Below are positions 59,901 through 64,000 of a stretch of 64,000 bases of DNA, in pieces (within the stretch, counting starts at the first letter, position 1; every line of letters starts with the position of its first letter). Source of the stretch: Sinorhizobium meliloti 4H41 (GTDB taxonomy: Bacteria > Pseudomonadota > Alphaproteobacteria > Rhizobiales > Rhizobiaceae); NCBI RefSeq assembly GCF_000375585.1, contig NZ_AQWP01000014.1, positions 62,001-126,000 on the forward strand, read 5' to 3'. Position numbers and translations under genes: made by a program. The notes beneath the pieces are model-generated. The model ran no database searches and had not been told where the DNA came from. It saw only the letters and a list, made by a program, of their open reading frames with translations.

Positions 59901-61070
59901 CTATGCCTGCTCCACCCCCAGCACAGCCAGCAGATTGCGCATCCGCTCGGTAGCCAGCTCCGGCTTGTCGAGCACATTGGCCTGATCCGCCAGGCGGAAG
60001 ATATCGGCATAGTGGAGCAATCCGCGAGCCGATTGCAGGCCGGCCGGCAGGGTGAAATGCTGTTGGTGGCCGTTCAGCCAGGCCAGGAAGACGACGCCGG
60101 CCTTGTAATATTGCGTCGGCGCCTCGAAGATCTTGCGCGAGAGCGGCACGGTCGGCTCTATGACGCCGCGAAAGGTCGCAAGATCGCCTTCGGCGAGGGC
60201 CGCGAGCGCCTTCGAGGCCGACGGCGCGACGGCGTCGAAGATGCCGAGCAGTGCGTGGCTGTACGTGTTGCCGTCGCCCTCGATCAGTTCCGCATAGTTG
60301 AAATCGTCGCCGGTGAAGCAGAGCACGCCCTCGGGTAGCCGGCTGCGCAGCGCCAATTCCTTGGCGTTGTCGAGCAGCGAAATCTTGATTCCCTCTACCT
60401 TGGCGCTGTTCTCGCCGATAATGGCCAGCACGGTTTCGAGTGCCTGCCCGAAGTTTTCCGAGCCCCAATAGCCTTTGAGCTGCGGGTCGAACATGTCGCC
60501 CAGCCAGTGGAGTACGACCTTGTCCCTGGTCTGGGACAGGATGCGGCCGTAGACACGCCGGTAGGCGTCGGGGGAGCGCGCCACGCGCGCGAGCGCCCGG
60601 CTCGCCATCATGATCGCGCGGCCGCCCTCGGCTTCGACGAAGCCGACCTGCTCCTCGTAGGCCGCGATGACATCGTCAATCGAGCGCGCGTCGGCCGGCG
60701 AAAGGTGGTCGGTGCCGGCGCCGCAGGCGAGATCGGCGCCCGGGACGCTTCGCGCTTCAGCGAGCGAGCGACGGATCAGTTCCTGCGCCGCCGCCCATGT
60801 AAGTCCCATGCCGCGTTGCGCCGTATCCATCGCCTCGGCGATCCGGAAGCCGAGGCCCCACAGGTGATGGCGGAAGGCCATCGTCGCTTCCCAGTCGATT
60901 GCCGGATTGCCCCAGGGATCGCTATCGCGAAGCGGATCGGAAACGACATGCGCGGCCGCGTAGGCGATGCGGTTGAAGGTCGGGGCCGCTCCGGGTCGGG
61001 TGATCGGTTCGCCCCGAGGCCGGTACTCTTCGAGCGAACCGTCCTGGCGCGGCAGAAAAACGCTGGTCAT
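59901..61070 (-). CDS. DUF993 family protein (dihydrodipicolinate synthase-like)
   Basis: A 389-residue DUF993 protein predicted to be a TIM-barrel related to dihydrodipicolinate synthase/N-acetylneuraminate lyase aldolases. Visible features are TRPGAAPTFNRIAYAAAHVV, ACGAGTDHLSPADARSIDDVIAAYEEQVGFVE, VEGIKISLLDNAKELALRSRLP with a Lys in the Schiff-base position, and CFTGDDFNYAELIEGDG. Its natural reaction is not established. It diverges from the LacI gene, and a LacI-type operator lies in its promoter. It starts with ATG at 61070 after GAGGAGG. Confidence 0.82.
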   Translation of the reverse strand: MTSVFLPRQDGSLEEYRPRGEPITRPGAAPTFNRIAYAAAHVVSDPLRDSDPWGNPAIDWEATMAFRHHLWGLGFRIAEAMDTAQRGMGLTWAAAQELIRRSLAEARSVPGADLACGAGTDHLSPADARSIDDVIAAYEEQVGFVEAEGGRAIMMASRALARVARSPDAYRRVYGRILSQTRDKVVLHWLGDMFDPQLKGYWGSENFGQALETVLAIIGENSAKVEGIKISLLDNAKELALRSRLPEGVLCFTGDDFNYAELIEGDGNTYSHALLGIFDAVAPSASKALAALAEGDLATFRGVIEPTVPLSRKIFEAPTQYYKAGVVFLAWLNGHQQHFTLPAGLQSARGLLHYADIFRLADQANVLDKPELATERMRNLLAVLGVEQA

Positions 61071-61102
61071 CGGCTTTTTGTCCTCCTCTAACTCATCGCA
61101 TC

Positions 61103-61131
61103 GAATAATTTAGACCGTTCCAAATTTCAAG
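61103..61131 (-). promoter_or_regulatory. Promoter of the DUF993 gene with LacI-type operator in the spacer
   Basis: Minus-strand CTTGAA (61131-61126) and TTATTC (61108-61103) are 17 bp apart. The spacer and -10 edge carry an imperfect copy (61108-61125, 14 of 18 matches) of the perfect palindrome at 61302-61319. Confidence 0.6.
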
Positions 61132-61293
61132 ATGAAAATCAAACTTCGTCATCGCAACAGCGGCGCTTCCTCGGGGAATCCTTGTCTTTTTGAAATGAGG
61201 TAATCCTCTCGGGTTATTTATAACAGCTACTTAAGGGGGCACTGCGGGTCCACGCGTTGCCAGGGGCGCCGGCAAAAATGTGAACAGGAGCCT

Positions 61294-61323
61294 CTTGACG
61301 AAATTGGAACGTTCCAATTATTA
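61294..61323 (+). promoter_or_regulatory. lacI-type regulator promoter with an 18-bp operator
   Basis: CTTGAC (61294-61299) and ATTATT or TTATTA (from 61317) form the promoter. The perfect palindrome AATTGGAACGTTCCAATT (61302-61319), a LacI/GalR-type operator with a central CG, lies in the spacer, so bound repressor would block RNA polymerase. This predicts autorepression. Confidence 0.75.
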
Positions 61324-61358
61324 AGGAGGAGAGAGACGAAATTTCGGGGAGGATGTTC

Positions 61359-63399
<2,041 letters not shown>

Positions 63400-63400
<1 letters not shown>

Positions 63401-64000
63401 TGCGCATGACGGGCAAACATATTTCGCTTGCGGAAGCTGCCGGCTTGATTCCGGACGGCGCAATCGTTTCGGTCTCCTCCTCCAGCGGGCTTGGCTGCCC
63501 GGACCTGATGCTGAAGGCGATCGGCGAGCGCTTCGAGGCGACCGGACACCCGCGCGATCTGACGACGCTGCATCCGATCGCCGCCGGCGACATGAGCGGC
63601 ATCAAGGGTGTGGATCATATCGCCAGGAAGGGCCTCCTGAAAAAGATCATCGGCGGCTCCTATCCCTCAGGCCCGTCGAGCGCCGAACCGCCGCTGATCT
63701 GGCAGATGATCGGCGCGAACGAGGTGGCCGCCTATAATATTCCCTCGGGCATTCTCTTCGATATGCATCGCGAGGCGGCGGCCAAGCGCCCGGGCGTCAT
63801 GACCAAGGTGGGGCTCGACACCTTCGTAGACCCCTCGCGCGAAGGCTGCGCCATGAATGCGTCAGCCGCCGCCGAACCGGTGGTGAAGAAGATCTCCTTC
63901 GAGGGAGAGGACTGGCTTTATTTCAAGGCGATCGCGCCTCAGGTGGCGATCATCCGCGCGACGACCGCCGACGAACGCGGCAATCTCACCTATGAGCACG
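63400..64000 (+). CDS. Acyl-CoA transferase (YdiF/propionate CoA-transferase type), 3' end outside window
   Basis: The visible 200 residues begin MRMTGKHISLAEAAGLIPDGAIVSVSSSSGLGCPDLMLKAIGERF and continue with VGLDTFVDPSREGCAMNASA and DWLYFKAIAPQVAIIRATTADERGNLTYEH, the alpha-domain pattern of family I CoA-transferases. The catalytic Glu would be further downstream. They move CoA between short acids such as acetate and a 3-keto or 2-hydroxy acid. It starts with ATG at 63400 (TGATG overlap) or the in-frame ATG at 63406. It shares a transcript with the LacI and dehydrogenase genes, suggesting the pathway ends in a carboxylic acid activated to CoA. Confidence 0.85.

Overview
The window is a gene-dense, high-GC stretch of an alphaproteobacterial main chromosome, most likely Sinorhizobium/Ensifer or a close Rhizobiaceae relative. 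The grounds are the gene order (maf, ppsR, a gap, hemE, hemJ, rho, mnmE, mnmG, rsmG, parA, parB, holA, lptE, leuS), a 1595-residue NAD-glutamate dehydrogenase, a TrcR/DUF1013 regulator, an SdhAF4 homologue, RIME-like intergenic repeats and CTTGAC-type promoters. The genus is an inference from family knowledge; no database was consulted. No rRNA, tRNA, CRISPR array, insertion sequence or prophage was found.

Layout. 1-5 kb: a sugar-acid module (UxaA-family dehydratase cut by the window start, a GntR regulator with two DNA-binding domains, HpcH-type aldolase, GabD-type dehydrogenase) and a nitroreductase. 5-10.4 kb: gyrB and a leftward run of XRE regulator, Smr protein, mltA and a Tim44-like protein. 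10.5-15.8 kb: fxsA and secB rightward, then dnaQ and the coupled leftward maf-aroE-coaE genes and ppsR. 15.82-16.23 kb: the probable chromosomal origin, with DnaA-box-like sites, four GANTC methylation sites and an AT-rich segment next to hemE. 16.2-25.3 kb: rightward hemE, hemJ, rho, mnmE, mnmG, rsmG, parA, parB. 25.3-29.5 kb: leftward leuS, lptE, holA. 29.7-35.9 kb: PLP-binding protein, prpE, trcR, acsA, sdhAF4. 36-42 kb: htpX, rsmB, a heparinase-fold protein, purH. 42.3-49.8 kb: an UMF1 transporter, NAD-GDH, pdxY. 50-57.3 kb: carbonic anhydrase, a lytic transglycosylase, asd with a possible leader peptide, an MHS transporter with a large extra loop, a PAP2 phosphatase and leuB. 57.6-64 kb: an M3 peptidase, then a LacI-controlled divergent catabolic cluster of unknown substrate (DUF993 aldolase-like protein, Gfo/Idh/MocA dehydrogenase, CoA-transferase cut by the window end).

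How it fits together. The centre is the replication and segregation hub: origin, ParA/ParB, and eight parS-like sites around TTCACGTGAA or one variant, scattered from 14.3 to 51.7 kb. Several lie in or at gene starts, and one is a 22-bp perfect palindrome. Genes mostly point away from the origin on both sides. The other genes are mainly housekeeping: heme, tRNA modification, purine, leucine and aspartate-family synthesis, cell-wall turnover and carbon/nitrogen catabolism.

Less ordinary signals are a Thr/Lys-rich 39-codon ORF directly downstream of a promoter and upstream of asd (possible attenuator), two LacI operators placed inside the 17-bp promoter spacers of divergent promoters, and a dispersed repeat whose end supplies the stop codons of dnaQ and prpE.
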